From: Phocicoccus pinnipedialis | GTDB taxonomy: Bacteria > Bacillota > Bacilli > Staphylococcales > Salinicoccaceae | Assembly: GCF_903994035.1 (NCBI RefSeq) | Contig: NZ_CAJEWB010000010.1 | Span: 558,001-622,000 of the forward strand | Direction of reading: 5' to 3' | Length of the DNA stretch: 64,000 nt | Part shown: in pieces, positions 55,656 to 64,000 of the stretch | Numbering within the stretch: position 1 is the first letter of the stretch | Layout: the number at the start of each line of letters is the position of its first letter | Position numbers and translations under genes: made by a program | Notes under the pieces: model-generated | The model's input: the letters and a program-made list of their open reading frames with translations, nothing else | Database searches by the model: none | Told to the model about the DNA's origin: nothing

Positions 55656-56602
55656 CGTACTACTCCGGTTTCGACTGGTACTTCTACACCTCTCACAATC
55701 TCTTCAGCGACTCTTTTAGGTGAATCCACTGTCATACCTTCGATAGACAGCATGATTCTATGACTAATGACTGGTAGTACAATATCTTTAACATCTTGCG
55801 GTGTGACATAATTTCGACCGTTAATGAATGCAACTGCACGTGCAGTATTCATAATATGTAAGGTACCACGGGGGCTTACTCCCAGATCTACATAGGGATG
55901 CTTACGTGTTTTTCCTACGATATCTAAAATATAATTTTTCACCGTTTCATTTACCTCTACCTTGTATACATCATTTTGAAACGATTTGATTTCTTCAAGT
56001 GTAAAGACCGGCGTAATTTCTTCTAATTTAGACTTAACCATATGCTGATCCATCATGAGCATCTCACTATCACGATTCGGATAATCTAGGTCGATCTTCA
56101 TTAAAAACCGATCAAGTTGAGCTTCTGGTAAATCAAAAGTGCCTTGAGACGACTCTATGGGGTTTTGCGTTGCGAGTACGATAAATGGACGCTTGAGTTC
56201 GATTCGCTCTCCATCAATCGTAACTTGACTTTCTTCCATGACCTCAAGAAGTGCAGATTGCGTTCTTGGTGTCGCTCTGTTAATTTCATCGGCAAGTAAT
56301 ACGTTCGTATCGATGGGACCTAGCTTTAACTCAAAAACCTCTTCTTTAATGTTATACATATTCATTCCAGTGATATCTGTTGGTAATACGTCTGGAGTGA
56401 ACTGTATACGCTTGAACTCTCCACCTATTGCACGTGCGATTGCTTTCGAAAGAACGGTTTTTCCTGTACCAGGTACACTTTCAAAAAGAATGTGTCCTTC
56501 TCTTAAGAGTGAGATAAAAATAAGGTCAATCGTTTTTCTGTTAGAGATAAAAACTTTACTAATCTCTTCATTAAATTGATCTAATTTATGTCTAATATCC
56601 AT
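55652..56602 (-). CDS. MoxR family AAA+ ATPase
   Basis: AAA+ ATPase of the MoxR family, 316 residues, thought to act as chaperone with VWA-domain partners. Walker A is ESVPGTGKTV, Walker B LLADEINRA, and the MoxR-typical ATQNPIESSQGTFDLPEAQLDRF lies between them and sensor 2 (only ATQNPIESSQGT is needed to recognise it). The ATG at 56602 has AAAGGGG 8 bases upstream; the frame from 56677 starts in AT-rich leader. First gene of the MoxR-DUF58-DUF4129 operon. Confidence 0.92.
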   Translation of the reverse strand: MDIRHKLDQFNEEISKVFISNRKTIDLIFISLLREGHILFESVPGTGKTVLSKAIARAIGGEFKRIQFTPDVLPTDITGMNMYNIKEEVFELKLGPIDTNVLLADEINRATPRTQSALLEVMEESQVTIDGERIELKRPFIVLATQNPIESSQGTFDLPEAQLDRFLMKIDLDYPNRDSEMLMMDQHMVKSKLEEITPVFTLEEIKSFQNDVYKVEVNETVKNYILDIVGKTRKHPYVDLGVSPRGTLHIMNTARAVAFINGRNYVTPQDVKDIVLPVISHRIMLSIEGMTVDSPKRVAEEIVRGVEVPVETGVVR

Positions 56603-56659
56603 TATGTATCCCCTTTCATTTCTTATTAAAAGTATATCAATATTAAAAATATGCCACAA

Positions 56660-56690
56660 TAAAAAACTTCCAACCAAGATTGGTTGGAAG
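56660..56690 (-). terminator. Terminator of the PfpI family gene
   Basis: A 10-bp stem (56667-56676 with 56681-56690, loop AGAT) is followed by six T on the minus strand. Confidence 0.82.
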
Positions 56691-56712
56691 ATTAAAAATA
56701 ATATCTCTTTTA

Positions 56713-57225
56713 TTATTTTAATTGATTTTTGATTTCTCGATTAAAATCTTCGAGGTCATCAGGAGTTCTTGACGATACAAGATTTTTATCGACAACTACA
56801 GGCTCATCTTTGAATTCAGCCCCAGCGTTAATAACGTCTTTTTTAACGTTTTTAACAGCTGTCATCGTACGACCTTTTAATTTATCTGTGTCCACAAGTA
56901 ATTGTGGTCCATGACAAATAGAGAAAACGGGTTTGTCTGTCTCTAAGAAGTGAGACGCAAATTTTGCTGGTAAATCATCTTTGTCTCCACGTAAACCATC
57001 TGGAGAGAAACCACCAGGTATTAATAGTCCATCATAATCTTCTGGATTCGCATCACTTACTTTAATGTCAGATTCAAATTCTCCACCTTTTTTACCTTTT
57101 ACAGTACCGCCATTAGGTGAAACAATTACTGTTTCGTATCCTGTAGCTTCGATTGCTTCTTTAGGGCTCGTATATTCGATATCTTCAACTAAGTCTGTCA
57201 TTAATACTGCTACTTTTTTAGTCAA
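56713..57225 (-). CDS. DJ-1/PfpI family protein
   Basis: A 170-residue member of the DJ-1/PfpI superfamily, which includes general stress protein 18 and intracellular proteases or deglycases. The nucleophile Cys is in FSICHGPQLLVD, with the conserved Glu in an earlier strand. The precise activity cannot be told from sequence. GGAGG precedes the ATG. It is a single-gene unit. Confidence 0.88.
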   Translation of the reverse strand: MTKKVAVLMTDLVEDIEYTSPKEAIEATGYETVIVSPNGGTVKGKKGGEFESDIKVSDANPEDYDGLLIPGGFSPDGLRGDKDDLPAKFASHFLETDKPVFSICHGPQLLVDTDKLKGRTMTAVKNVKKDVINAGAEFKDEPVVVDKNLVSSRTPDDLEDFNREIKNQLK

Positions 57226-57285
57226 TGTGAATGCCTCCTAAAAGTTTTATAGTAATCTATTACCATGTGCTCTGTTTTTTAAACA

Positions 57286-59064
57286 TTAAAACCACACTGT
57301 ATAGATAATGCTAACACTCACAATCATTATCAAGAATGAAAGTGGTGCACCGACTTTGATGTAATCACTAAACTTATATCCACCTGGTCCATAGACAATT
57401 AAGTTCGTCTGATATCCGATCGGTGTCATGAAGCTCGATGATGCAGCAATCGTTACTGTTATGACGAATCCAAGATAATCTGTGTTCATAAGATGTGCCA
57501 TCTCTAAAGCAATTGGGAACATAAGTACAGCTGCTGCCGAATTTGTAATTAGTTCAGTAAAGATGTTTGTTATGATATATATCACTACTAAGAGTCCTAA
57601 AATACCTAGCGGTTTGACGATGTCTACTAGATGTGTCGCTAAAAAGTCTGCGAGTCCAGAATTTGTGATGGCTTTTCCGACACCAAACGCACTGGCAATC
57701 AAGAGTATCACATCAAATTGGATTGCACCCGTAACATCTTGAATCGATATCAGCTTGAGCATAAACAATATAATTACTAATAATAGCATTGCTTTAAACA
57801 TAGAAAGGACACCAAGCGTCACGAATCCAATCATCAATCCCATGAGGCCAATGACAAACCATCCTTGTTTTTGGTTTTGTAAAAATTCCTCTGGTGTTTT
57901 GACCGCTGTAACGACATAGAAATCGTCGGTGAACTTATTTTTATCGATAAAATCGTTATGGGCAAGAAGCAATAATGTGTCACCCGCTTTAAGTACAATT
58001 TCTCCTACTTTGGAGTTAATTCGTTTATTATTTCTATGTATAGCGATGACACCTGCGTTGAATCTTGACTTAAAGTTGGATGTTTTTAAGGTCTTATTTA
58101 AGAGTGATGAGTTGTGTGAAATAACCGCTTCAACAAGCACTGTGTTTTCATTTTGTAGAGCGTCTAATGTCAATTCACTACCTGTCCGAATCGAGAGTCC
58201 TTTAACTTGCTTCACGACCCCTATAGTATCAAGCGTTGCTGAGAACACAATTCTATCTCCTGCACGCAGTCGCGTGTTTGCAGTGACTTCTGGAAGTCTT
58301 TTTTTATCTCTAAAAATATCGACAATATAGATCCCTTTTAAAGCATCTTTTGTCACTTCTAATACCGTCTTATTTACTAGCTCGAAGTCTGTTAATATGT
58401 AAGCTTCAGCTAAAAATTCTTTTGTCTCTGAGTCGATTTTCTCCATAGCACCTAATGTATCCGGCAATAAGTTATAACCAATAGTCGCAAGATATATCAT
58501 TCCGACTGATAAAATTACGATCCCCACTATGGAAAACTCAAAGAATCTAAATCCTTCTAAACCTTCTCCGAGCAGTAGCCCGTGTACAATTAAGTTAGTA
58601 CTTGTTCCTATCAAAGTGAGCGTGCCACCCATGATTGTGACATAAGAGAGTGGTATTAAAAATTTCGATGGACTGAACCCATTCTTAATTGCCCAGTTTT
58701 TGATGATTGGCGTCAATGTTACAACAATTGGTGTATTATTTAGAAATCCTGATGCGATTCCAACTGGTGCAGTAAATTTAATTATCGCACTGCGCTCATT
58801 TTTATTTTTTCCAAGCATTTTATAGATTAAGTTCTCTATCACACCATGTTTTTGAATTGCACTTGCGACAATGAAGAGCACGACGATCGTCATTACACCT
58901 TCGTTCGAGAATCCAGCAAGCGCATCGTTCGTAGATATTACACCTGTAATTAGAAATATAACAAGGAATAAAAATACAACAAAGTCTGCCCTGATGACTT
59001 CAAATAAAAGTAATGTCAGCATAGCAAGTATTAATATAGAAACGAAAATCATTTCACCCGTCAT
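57286..59064 (-). CDS. SLC13-type permease with two TrkA_C domains
   Basis: A 592-residue transporter of the divalent anion:Na+ (SLC13/CitT-like) superfamily. Two membrane blocks (about residues 1-200 and 400-592) flank two RCK_C/TrkA_C domains. The signatures GFLNNTPIVVTLTP and LIGTSTNLIVHG in the first half are repeated as ITNSAAAVLMFP and TPIGYQTNLIVYG in the second. The substrate may be sulfate or a dicarboxylate. The ATG at 59064 has GAGGTG 7 bases upstream; the longer frame from 59103 lies across this site. Confidence 0.87.
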   Translation of the reverse strand: MTGEMIFVSILILAMLTLLLFEVIRADFVVFLFLVIFLITGVISTNDALAGFSNEGVMTIVVLFIVASAIQKHGVIENLIYKMLGKNKNERSAIIKFTAPVGIASGFLNNTPIVVTLTPIIKNWAIKNGFSPSKFLIPLSYVTIMGGTLTLIGTSTNLIVHGLLLGEGLEGFRFFEFSIVGIVILSVGMIYLATIGYNLLPDTLGAMEKIDSETKEFLAEAYILTDFELVNKTVLEVTKDALKGIYIVDIFRDKKRLPEVTANTRLRAGDRIVFSATLDTIGVVKQVKGLSIRTGSELTLDALQNENTVLVEAVISHNSSLLNKTLKTSNFKSRFNAGVIAIHRNNKRINSKVGEIVLKAGDTLLLLAHNDFIDKNKFTDDFYVVTAVKTPEEFLQNQKQGWFVIGLMGLMIGFVTLGVLSMFKAMLLLVIILFMLKLISIQDVTGAIQFDVILLIASAFGVGKAITNSGLADFLATHLVDIVKPLGILGLLVVIYIITNIFTELITNSAAAVLMFPIALEMAHLMNTDYLGFVITVTIAASSSFMTPIGYQTNLIVYGPGGYKFSDYIKVGAPLSFLIMIVSVSIIYTVWF

Positions 59065-59112
59065 TTTTATCACCTCAAGGGTCTTATTAAATATATCATG
59101 CATGTTTTAGAC

Positions 59113-59156
59113 AAAAAAAGAAACCACTAAATCACATTTTGTGACTTAGTGGTTTC
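59113..59156 (-). terminator. Terminator of the deacetylase-RND unit
   Basis: A 16-bp stem (59120-59135 with 59141-59156) with one G-U pair in minus-strand RNA is followed by seven T on that strand, just after the RND gene stop. Confidence 0.88.
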
Positions 59157-59159
59157 AAT

Positions 59160-62100
59160 TTATTCTTCTGATTTTACAAATTTGTGTTTTAAGTTCATTA
59201 ACATCTCATAAACGACTGGCACAACAATCAGCGTAAGTAATGTCGAAGACAATAATCCACCAATAACTGTTACACCTAGTGCTTTAGAGATTAATACAGA
59301 GCTATCTCCACCGAATACTAGAGGTATGAGTGCACCAATCGTTGCGAGTGCCGTCATAAGTATTGGACGTACACGCGTTGTTGCCGCCTCAAGCAGTGCC
59401 TCTCTTGTCGGTAAACCAGAATCCTCCATACGAATCACACGGTCAATTAATACAATTGCGTTCGTCACTACGATTCCAATAAGCATCAAGAGCCCTATCA
59501 ATGAAGGTACAGAGAGTGTTTCTCCTGAAATTAAGAGTGCTACAATCACACCTGTAATCGTAAATGGTAATGAGAATAGGATAGAAAATGGTGCAATACC
59601 ACCATGGAATGTAAGTACTAAAATTAAGTACACGATCGCAACCGCTGCGAGCATCGCCATTCCAAGTTGCTTAAAGCTATCTTCTATATCTTCTGTTGTA
59701 CCACCAACTTTGATTGAAACGTTGTCTGGAGTTTTAATTTCATCGATTGCTGTTTGTACATCTTTTGTTGTTGTACCAATATCTTTTGAATTAATTTTCG
59801 CATCTACAGTCGTCGAAATATCTCCATTTTTAAGTGTGATTGTGTCTGATGACGTACCTTTTTCAAATGTAACGAAATCAGCAAGCTTCACTTCTTTACC
59901 AAGTGGTGTCGTGAATTTTGTGTTTTTCAGTTCTTTCTCTGTCCATGAATCTTTCTTATCGTGGACTAGGATGACATCTGTGTCTACACCGTCAAGTGCA
60001 ACTGTTGCAACAGTTTCTTTTGGTTCATATTGATTTAATTTCTGTGCGACTTGTCCAGCTGAAAGTCCGAGTTTTGCAGCTTTCTTGTGATCGACAACAA
60101 GTTGATATTCTTCATAAGATTCACTCAATGACGATGATACGTTTGATAATGTATCTTGATTATTTAATACATCCTCAACCTCATTTACAGTGTCTCTCAT
60201 TGCATCAATAGAAGGTCCTGTTACAGACACTGAAACAGTATTTGAAGATCCTCCAGTCGCAACGTCTAAGTTTTTCCATGTACCACCATGTTTTAACTCT
60301 GCGATCTGATTTAGCACTCTTTCGGCTTCAGTATCCCAGTTAGGTGTGTCTTTATCATACTCTACAAACATTGCTGTATCAGTAGTTGAACCTGGACTAA
60401 TCGGGTTTTCTCCACCTACTGAGTACTGGACATTTAAAACATCTTTATTACCATTTAAAATATCTTCCACTGCTTCAGCTTTCTTAACAACTTCACTTTC
60501 CGTTTCACCAGGACTTGGTTTATAAGTAAGTGCTAAGAATTTATCATCACCAGTTGAGATGAATGACGTACCCACGAGTGGTGTAAGCATAAGTGAGCCA
60601 ACAAATATGACGATGGCAATAGTACTTACAATCCATTTATGACTTAATGACCACTCTAGGACGCTATGGTACACACGTTGAATAATTCCTTGTTTTCCCT
60701 CTTTGCTCTTAGAATTACCTACGCCTTTTCTAAAAAATACATGTGCAAGCATAGGTACAATCGTGACTGCAATAATAAGAGACGCTATGAGAGCGAATAC
60801 GACCGTATAGGCAAATGGTCTAAAAATTTCCCCAACTTCACCAGTAACCATCGCAAGTGGGAAGAATACCGCTATAGTTACGACAGTTGAAGACATGATT
60901 GGAATAAACATCTCTTTAGTTGCATCTGTAATCAGAGCGCGCCCTTTTAATGGCTCATCTTCAAGTCTCATCCTTCTATAGACGTTCTCTATTACAACAA
61001 TTGAGTCGTCGATTACACGACCAATTGCTACAGTCATAGCCCCTAGTGTCATGATGTTGATTGTGACGCCAAATTGTTTCAATACTAAAAATGCCATGAG
61101 TATAGACATTGGGATAGAAACAACTGCAATTAATGTCGAACGGATATTACGTAAGAAAAATAGTATTGTGATAATTGCAAATAACGCACCAATTAACGCT
61201 TTCTCTACCATCGTCTTAATAGAGTCAACAATCGGTTTCGCTTGGTCCATCATAAGTACTGCTTCAGTATTTTCATTTTCTTTTATATACTCATCTACGA
61301 CATCTTTAACGCCATCTACAACAGATACAGTATTAGATGTCGTTGTTTTAACAATTTGAATTGTAAGAGAATCTTTACCGTTTGTCTTAGAAATAGATTC
61401 ACGCTCTTGTGTGTTCTCAATCGTTGCAATATCCCCTAATTTAACTGTAGGAATATCTGCTTCTTTCATTTTCTTTTCTATCTCTTTTTGCATCTTTTCA
61501 AGTTGCTCAGGAGACATTTGTGCCTTTTCAGCGTCAGAGAGTTCAGGCGTTTCAGCACCCTCTTTTTGACCAGATGGAATTTCTAAATCTTTTAACGCTT
61601 CAATCGAAGTAAACTGCCCATCAACCACAATTGATTTTAAGTCATCTCCAAACGTGTATAACCCAAGAGGGAAATCACTCGTAGCAGCTTTGATATATTG
61701 AAGCACATCCTGTTCAGAAAGACCATTTTTTTCTAGTGCTTTTTCATCAAAATTAAGATCAATCTCAGTCATTATTTGACCAGAGAAACTTGCTTTAGAA
61801 ACACCATCAACACCTTCAATTTTAGGAAGTAAGTCTCCCTCGATATCTTTTGTTAGCTTCTCTAGATCATTGTCTTTATCAGTAAAGCTATAGCTGATAA
61901 TCGGGAACTCATACATTGAAATTTGGTCAATCGTTGTTTCATTCGCTTCTTTTGGAAGTTCAAGAGAATCGATAGCACTCTTTACTTCCTCTTCAGCTTT
62001 GTCCATATCTGTGCCGAAATCATATGTAATCGTTATAGCTGACGCATTTTGCATAGACTGCGATTGGACGTCCTCTACACCTTCCATACTAGACACGCGG

Positions 62101-62312
62101 TTTTCAATAGGTTCCGTTACACTTTCAAGCACGTTCTCTGGAGTCGCACCTGGATAAGGTGTTGTCACCGTGAGAACAGGCGAAGAAATATTTGGTAACA
62201 TTTCCATGTTCATTTTCAATGCTGAATAAGCACCAGCAATCGCAACAATAAGTGTCATTAAAACAATTGCAAGCTTATTCTTAATCGAGAAATTAATTAT
62301 ATTTTTTATCAT
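59160..62312 (-). CDS. RND family efflux pump (AcrB/SwrC-like)
   Basis: A 1050-residue resistance-nodulation-division transporter with 12 predicted helices and two large extracytoplasmic loops. The proton-relay helix shows IGRVIDDSIVVIENVYRR, and the late motif GIVVTNAIVLIDRVIR is the second-half counterpart. An acidic/Lys-rich stretch at about residues 265-290 with AQMSPEQLEKMQKEIEKK is a coiled insertion common in Gram-positive members such as SwrC. The ATG at 62312 has GGAG 9 bases upstream. No membrane fusion partner gene is present. No terminator separates it from the deacetylase gene 61 bases upstream. Confidence 0.9.
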   Translation of the reverse strand: MIKNIINFSIKNKLAIVLMTLIVAIAGAYSALKMNMEMLPNISSPVLTVTTPYPGATPENVLESVTEPIENRVSSMEGVEDVQSQSMQNASAITITYDFGTDMDKAEEEVKSAIDSLELPKEANETTIDQISMYEFPIISYSFTDKDNDLEKLTKDIEGDLLPKIEGVDGVSKASFSGQIMTEIDLNFDEKALEKNGLSEQDVLQYIKAATSDFPLGLYTFGDDLKSIVVDGQFTSIEALKDLEIPSGQKEGAETPELSDAEKAQMSPEQLEKMQKEIEKKMKEADIPTVKLGDIATIENTQERESISKTNGKDSLTIQIVKTTTSNTVSVVDGVKDVVDEYIKENENTEAVLMMDQAKPIVDSIKTMVEKALIGALFAIITILFFLRNIRSTLIAVVSIPMSILMAFLVLKQFGVTINIMTLGAMTVAIGRVIDDSIVVIENVYRRMRLEDEPLKGRALITDATKEMFIPIMSSTVVTIAVFFPLAMVTGEVGEIFRPFAYTVVFALIASLIIAVTIVPMLAHVFFRKGVGNSKSKEGKQGIIQRVYHSVLEWSLSHKWIVSTIAIVIFVGSLMLTPLVGTSFISTGDDKFLALTYKPSPGETESEVVKKAEAVEDILNGNKDVLNVQYSVGGENPISPGSTTDTAMFVEYDKDTPNWDTEAERVLNQIAELKHGGTWKNLDVATGGSSNTVSVSVTGPSIDAMRDTVNEVEDVLNNQDTLSNVSSSLSESYEEYQLVVDHKKAAKLGLSAGQVAQKLNQYEPKETVATVALDGVDTDVILVHDKKDSWTEKELKNTKFTTPLGKEVKLADFVTFEKGTSSDTITLKNGDISTTVDAKINSKDIGTTTKDVQTAIDEIKTPDNVSIKVGGTTEDIEDSFKQLGMAMLAAVAIVYLILVLTFHGGIAPFSILFSLPFTITGVIVALLISGETLSVPSLIGLLMLIGIVVTNAIVLIDRVIRMEDSGLPTREALLEAATTRVRPILMTALATIGALIPLVFGGDSSVLISKALGVTVIGGLLSSTLLTLIVVPVVYEMLMNLKHKFVKSEE

Positions 62313-62373
62313 ACTTCTACACTCCAATCTTAAAGAATTATAACATATTACTAAAAAAATGTACGTTATGAAG

Positions 62374-63804
62374 CTAGCTCATCTTGAGTGTATCCGCACC
62401 TTTATAGAAGGACAGTTCAGAAACTGTAACGAGCTGATACCCCTCAGTTCTTAAGTAATCAATGACTGCTTCAACGACCTCTACACTTTCCATATGGATG
62501 TCATGCATTAAAATGACTGAGCCGTCCCTAACGTTCTCTTTTATTTCATTCAGAATAGATTGACCATCATGAGTCAGCCAGTCTTTAGTATCGACGGACC
62601 AAAACGCAGTCTCTATGTTGATATTTGAGTTCAGTGATTCATCGAATGAACCATAGGGCGGCCTAAAAAATTTCGGCGTTTGATTCGTGAATGTTTCAAT
62701 CAGAGACGTTGTATCATTAATTTCTGCTAAAATATTATCTAAGTTTAGTTCCATCATATCCCTATGTGAGTATGAATGATTTCCAATCTCATGCCCCTCA
62801 CGATCCACTCGCGTCGCCGTATCAGGATACGACTCTATACTAGAACCTAGCATAAAGAAACTCGCTTTCACATTTTTAGCGTGTAATTTATCGAGTAATT
62901 TATTCGTTGTATCCGCCTTCGGACCATCATCAAAAGTAAGAGCCACCATTTTTCGGTTTGGATCAAGCTCGCGAATGGAGAGATGTTCTTTGGTCTTGTT
63001 ACTCTCACTATTACCTGTACCGTTAGTATCCTCAGGCTCTGACTTTTCATCTTTAGGCTTCTTACCAGTGATACAATGCTGGATGGTTTCATCCATTAAA
63101 GGAATTAGGTCTTCTTTTAATACTTTTACTTTAGGCGTTCCCATTGCAGGCAGTCCAATTTCCTCAGAATCAAATTGAAAAATTGCGTAATCATCATCAA
63201 ATTCGATATTCAGAAAGACGTTTGCCTGATTATTTACATACTCTTCAAGTTTATGGTGCTGATAATAAGGATAAATAGAACCATCAGCACTGATGGCTTC
63301 ATCTAGAATTTTAAACAAAGACTCACGTGTTTTAGAATCTGTCTTTAAAAATGACTCCGTACTACCCACCTGACCACTTTTTAGATTTACAGCAAAAATG
63401 TTGTGCTGTGAAAAGAAATCAGAATCAGAGATGCGCGCTTTCTTTGTCTTGTTAAAGAAATAGACATCATCATTGAACTGTTTAGGATCAATATCGATGA
63501 TTAATAAGTTGTTCTCATTATCATCTTTAACCATTTTGATGAATTCAGTGATATCGTGATCACGGTATCTAATGATTTTATTATTGATATCATCATTTTT
63601 AAAAACAGGATATTTAATTTCAATGAGAGGATTCTCTTTAGATTGATACGTGGCAATTTTGAATTCAGTGGATTCCGTATCCTCATGTTTGATGGAATCA
63701 TGAAACTCCTCGTTGTTGAGATTTTTGGCGAGCTCTTCGTTATTACATGCGGCTAACGTTAGAACGACAAGAATAATACTGAAGAGAAATATGTATTTTT
63801 TCAT
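62374..63804 (-). CDS. PdaC-like peptidoglycan deacetylase lipoprotein
   Basis: Predicted surface deacetylase of 476 residues. A lipobox LAAC (Cys20) ends the signal; a domain at about 45-245 resembles the DUF3298/DUF4163 region of B. subtilis PdaC and Listeria PgdA. A NodB deacetylase domain occupies 285-465. Catalytic and metal residues are seen: FDDGP (Asp292-Asp293), HSYSH (343-347), RPPYGS (381-386), DTKDW and HDIH. Such enzymes deacetylate MurNAc or GlcNAc and give lysozyme resistance. A perfect WalR-type repeat sits 25 bases upstream of the start. Confidence 0.88.
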   Translation of the reverse strand: MKKYIFLFSIILVVLTLAACNNEELAKNLNNEEFHDSIKHEDTESTEFKIATYQSKENPLIEIKYPVFKNDDINNKIIRYRDHDITEFIKMVKDDNENNLLIIDIDPKQFNDDVYFFNKTKKARISDSDFFSQHNIFAVNLKSGQVGSTESFLKTDSKTRESLFKILDEAISADGSIYPYYQHHKLEEYVNNQANVFLNIEFDDDYAIFQFDSEEIGLPAMGTPKVKVLKEDLIPLMDETIQHCITGKKPKDEKSEPEDTNGTGNSESNKTKEHLSIRELDPNRKMVALTFDDGPKADTTNKLLDKLHAKNVKASFFMLGSSIESYPDTATRVDREGHEIGNHSYSHRDMMELNLDNILAEINDTTSLIETFTNQTPKFFRPPYGSFDESLNSNINIETAFWSVDTKDWLTHDGQSILNEIKENVRDGSVILMHDIHMESVEVVEAVIDYLRTEGYQLVTVSELSFYKGADTLKMS

Positions 63805-63828
63805 AGGCTGCCTCCAACTTGTAACTAT

Positions 63829-63845
63829 TGTAATGGAATTGTAAC
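63829..63845 (+). promoter_or_regulatory. WalR-type operator upstream of the deacetylase gene
   Basis: On the plus strand TGTAAT GGAAT TGTAAC fits the WalR consensus TGTWAH-N5-TGTWAH without mismatch. A third copy of the hexamer, TGTAAC, lies at 63820-63825 with a different spacing. The site is 25-41 bases before the start codon and therefore probably downstream of, or overlapping, the promoter, which suits repression. The remaining bases to the window end show no gene. Confidence 0.6.
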
Positions 63846-64000
63846 ATAATAGAGATGGTATCTAAAGTACAAATGCAAATTTTAGAGAGAGCAAATTACT
63901 ATATAAATTATATTATTTAGAGTTAAAAATTCTATTGTAAAGTCAGTTTAGATATTTGTTTAAAGATTTTTTGAAATAACCCGTGGCAAAGTGTAAAATT

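Noticed and set aside
59326-60033. 235-codon plus-strand open frame
   Set aside because: It lies wholly inside the RND gene on the opposite strand, has Ser/Ile/Val-rich shadow composition and lacks a ribosome-binding site.

Overview
The window is about 64 kb of low-GC Gram-positive chromosome. Gene order and protein sequences point to the family Staphylococcaceae: mraZ-rsmH-ftsL-pbp1, bshC, rpmF-yceD, the ylb/yla clusters, pdhABCD, potABCD, def-rpoY-rnjA, ktrA, cydAB, ptsHI, purD/folD. A caa3-type cytochrome c oxidase (ctaCDEF, with a haem-c domain on subunit II) sits where Staphylococcus aureus has no such operon. That suggests a non-Staphylococcus genus such as Nosocomiicoccus, Jeotgalicoccus, Salinicoccus or Macrococcus; the genus cannot be fixed from this window. 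No rRNA, tRNA, CRISPR array, prophage or insertion sequence was seen. The region is core chromosome, densely packed, with strong hairpin terminators between most units.

Layout. 1-5.8 kb: cell division and wall genes (pbp1 partial, ftsL, rsmH, mraZ), then bshC, rpmF and yceD, all on the minus strand. 5.9-10.8 kb: tmcAL, coaD, rsmD, ylbG, a glycerophosphodiester phosphodiesterase, ylbF and a YugN-like gene in alternating orientation. 10.8-18.6 kb: haem-copper oxidase biogenesis and structural genes (ctaM, ctaG, ctaFEDC, ctaB, divergent ctaA). 18.6-25.8 kb: ftsW, ylaN, ylaH, typA, a DUF5325 gene, a two-frame gene that looks like a -1 ribosomal frameshift product, suhB and a DUF1054 gene. 25.8-33.7 kb: ilvD with a bile-acid-symporter-family transporter, an AuxB-like membrane protein with 69-bp repeats, and potABCD. 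33.7-42 kb: a UPF0223 gene, pdhABCD, def, a 31-codon cationic peptide gene, rpoY and rnjA. 42-51.3 kb: ktrA, cydAB, ptsHI, hutG, an AuxA-like membrane protein and purD. 51.5-64 kb: folD, a DUF5011 secreted protein, a MoxR-DUF58-DUF4129 operon, a PfpI family gene, an SLC13 transporter, an RND pump and a PdaC-like peptidoglycan deacetylase.

How they work together. The window combines pyruvate oxidation (pdh), two respiratory terminal oxidases (caa3 for high oxygen, bd for low oxygen, the latter with a Rex-type operator), PTS sugar uptake, potassium and polyamine transport, and cell envelope building and remodelling (PBP1, FtsL, FtsW, AuxA/AuxB-like proteins, PdaC-like deacetylase). Operators could be read for MraZ, Rex, CodY and WalR.

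The most unusual object is the gene at 23443-24311. Its two overlapping frames meet at a dnaX-type A AAA AAG heptamer, followed six bases later by a 13-bp stem. A 31-codon cationic peptide gene and a 27-codon membrane peptide fused by TAATG overlap to a secreted protein are further small-gene candidates.
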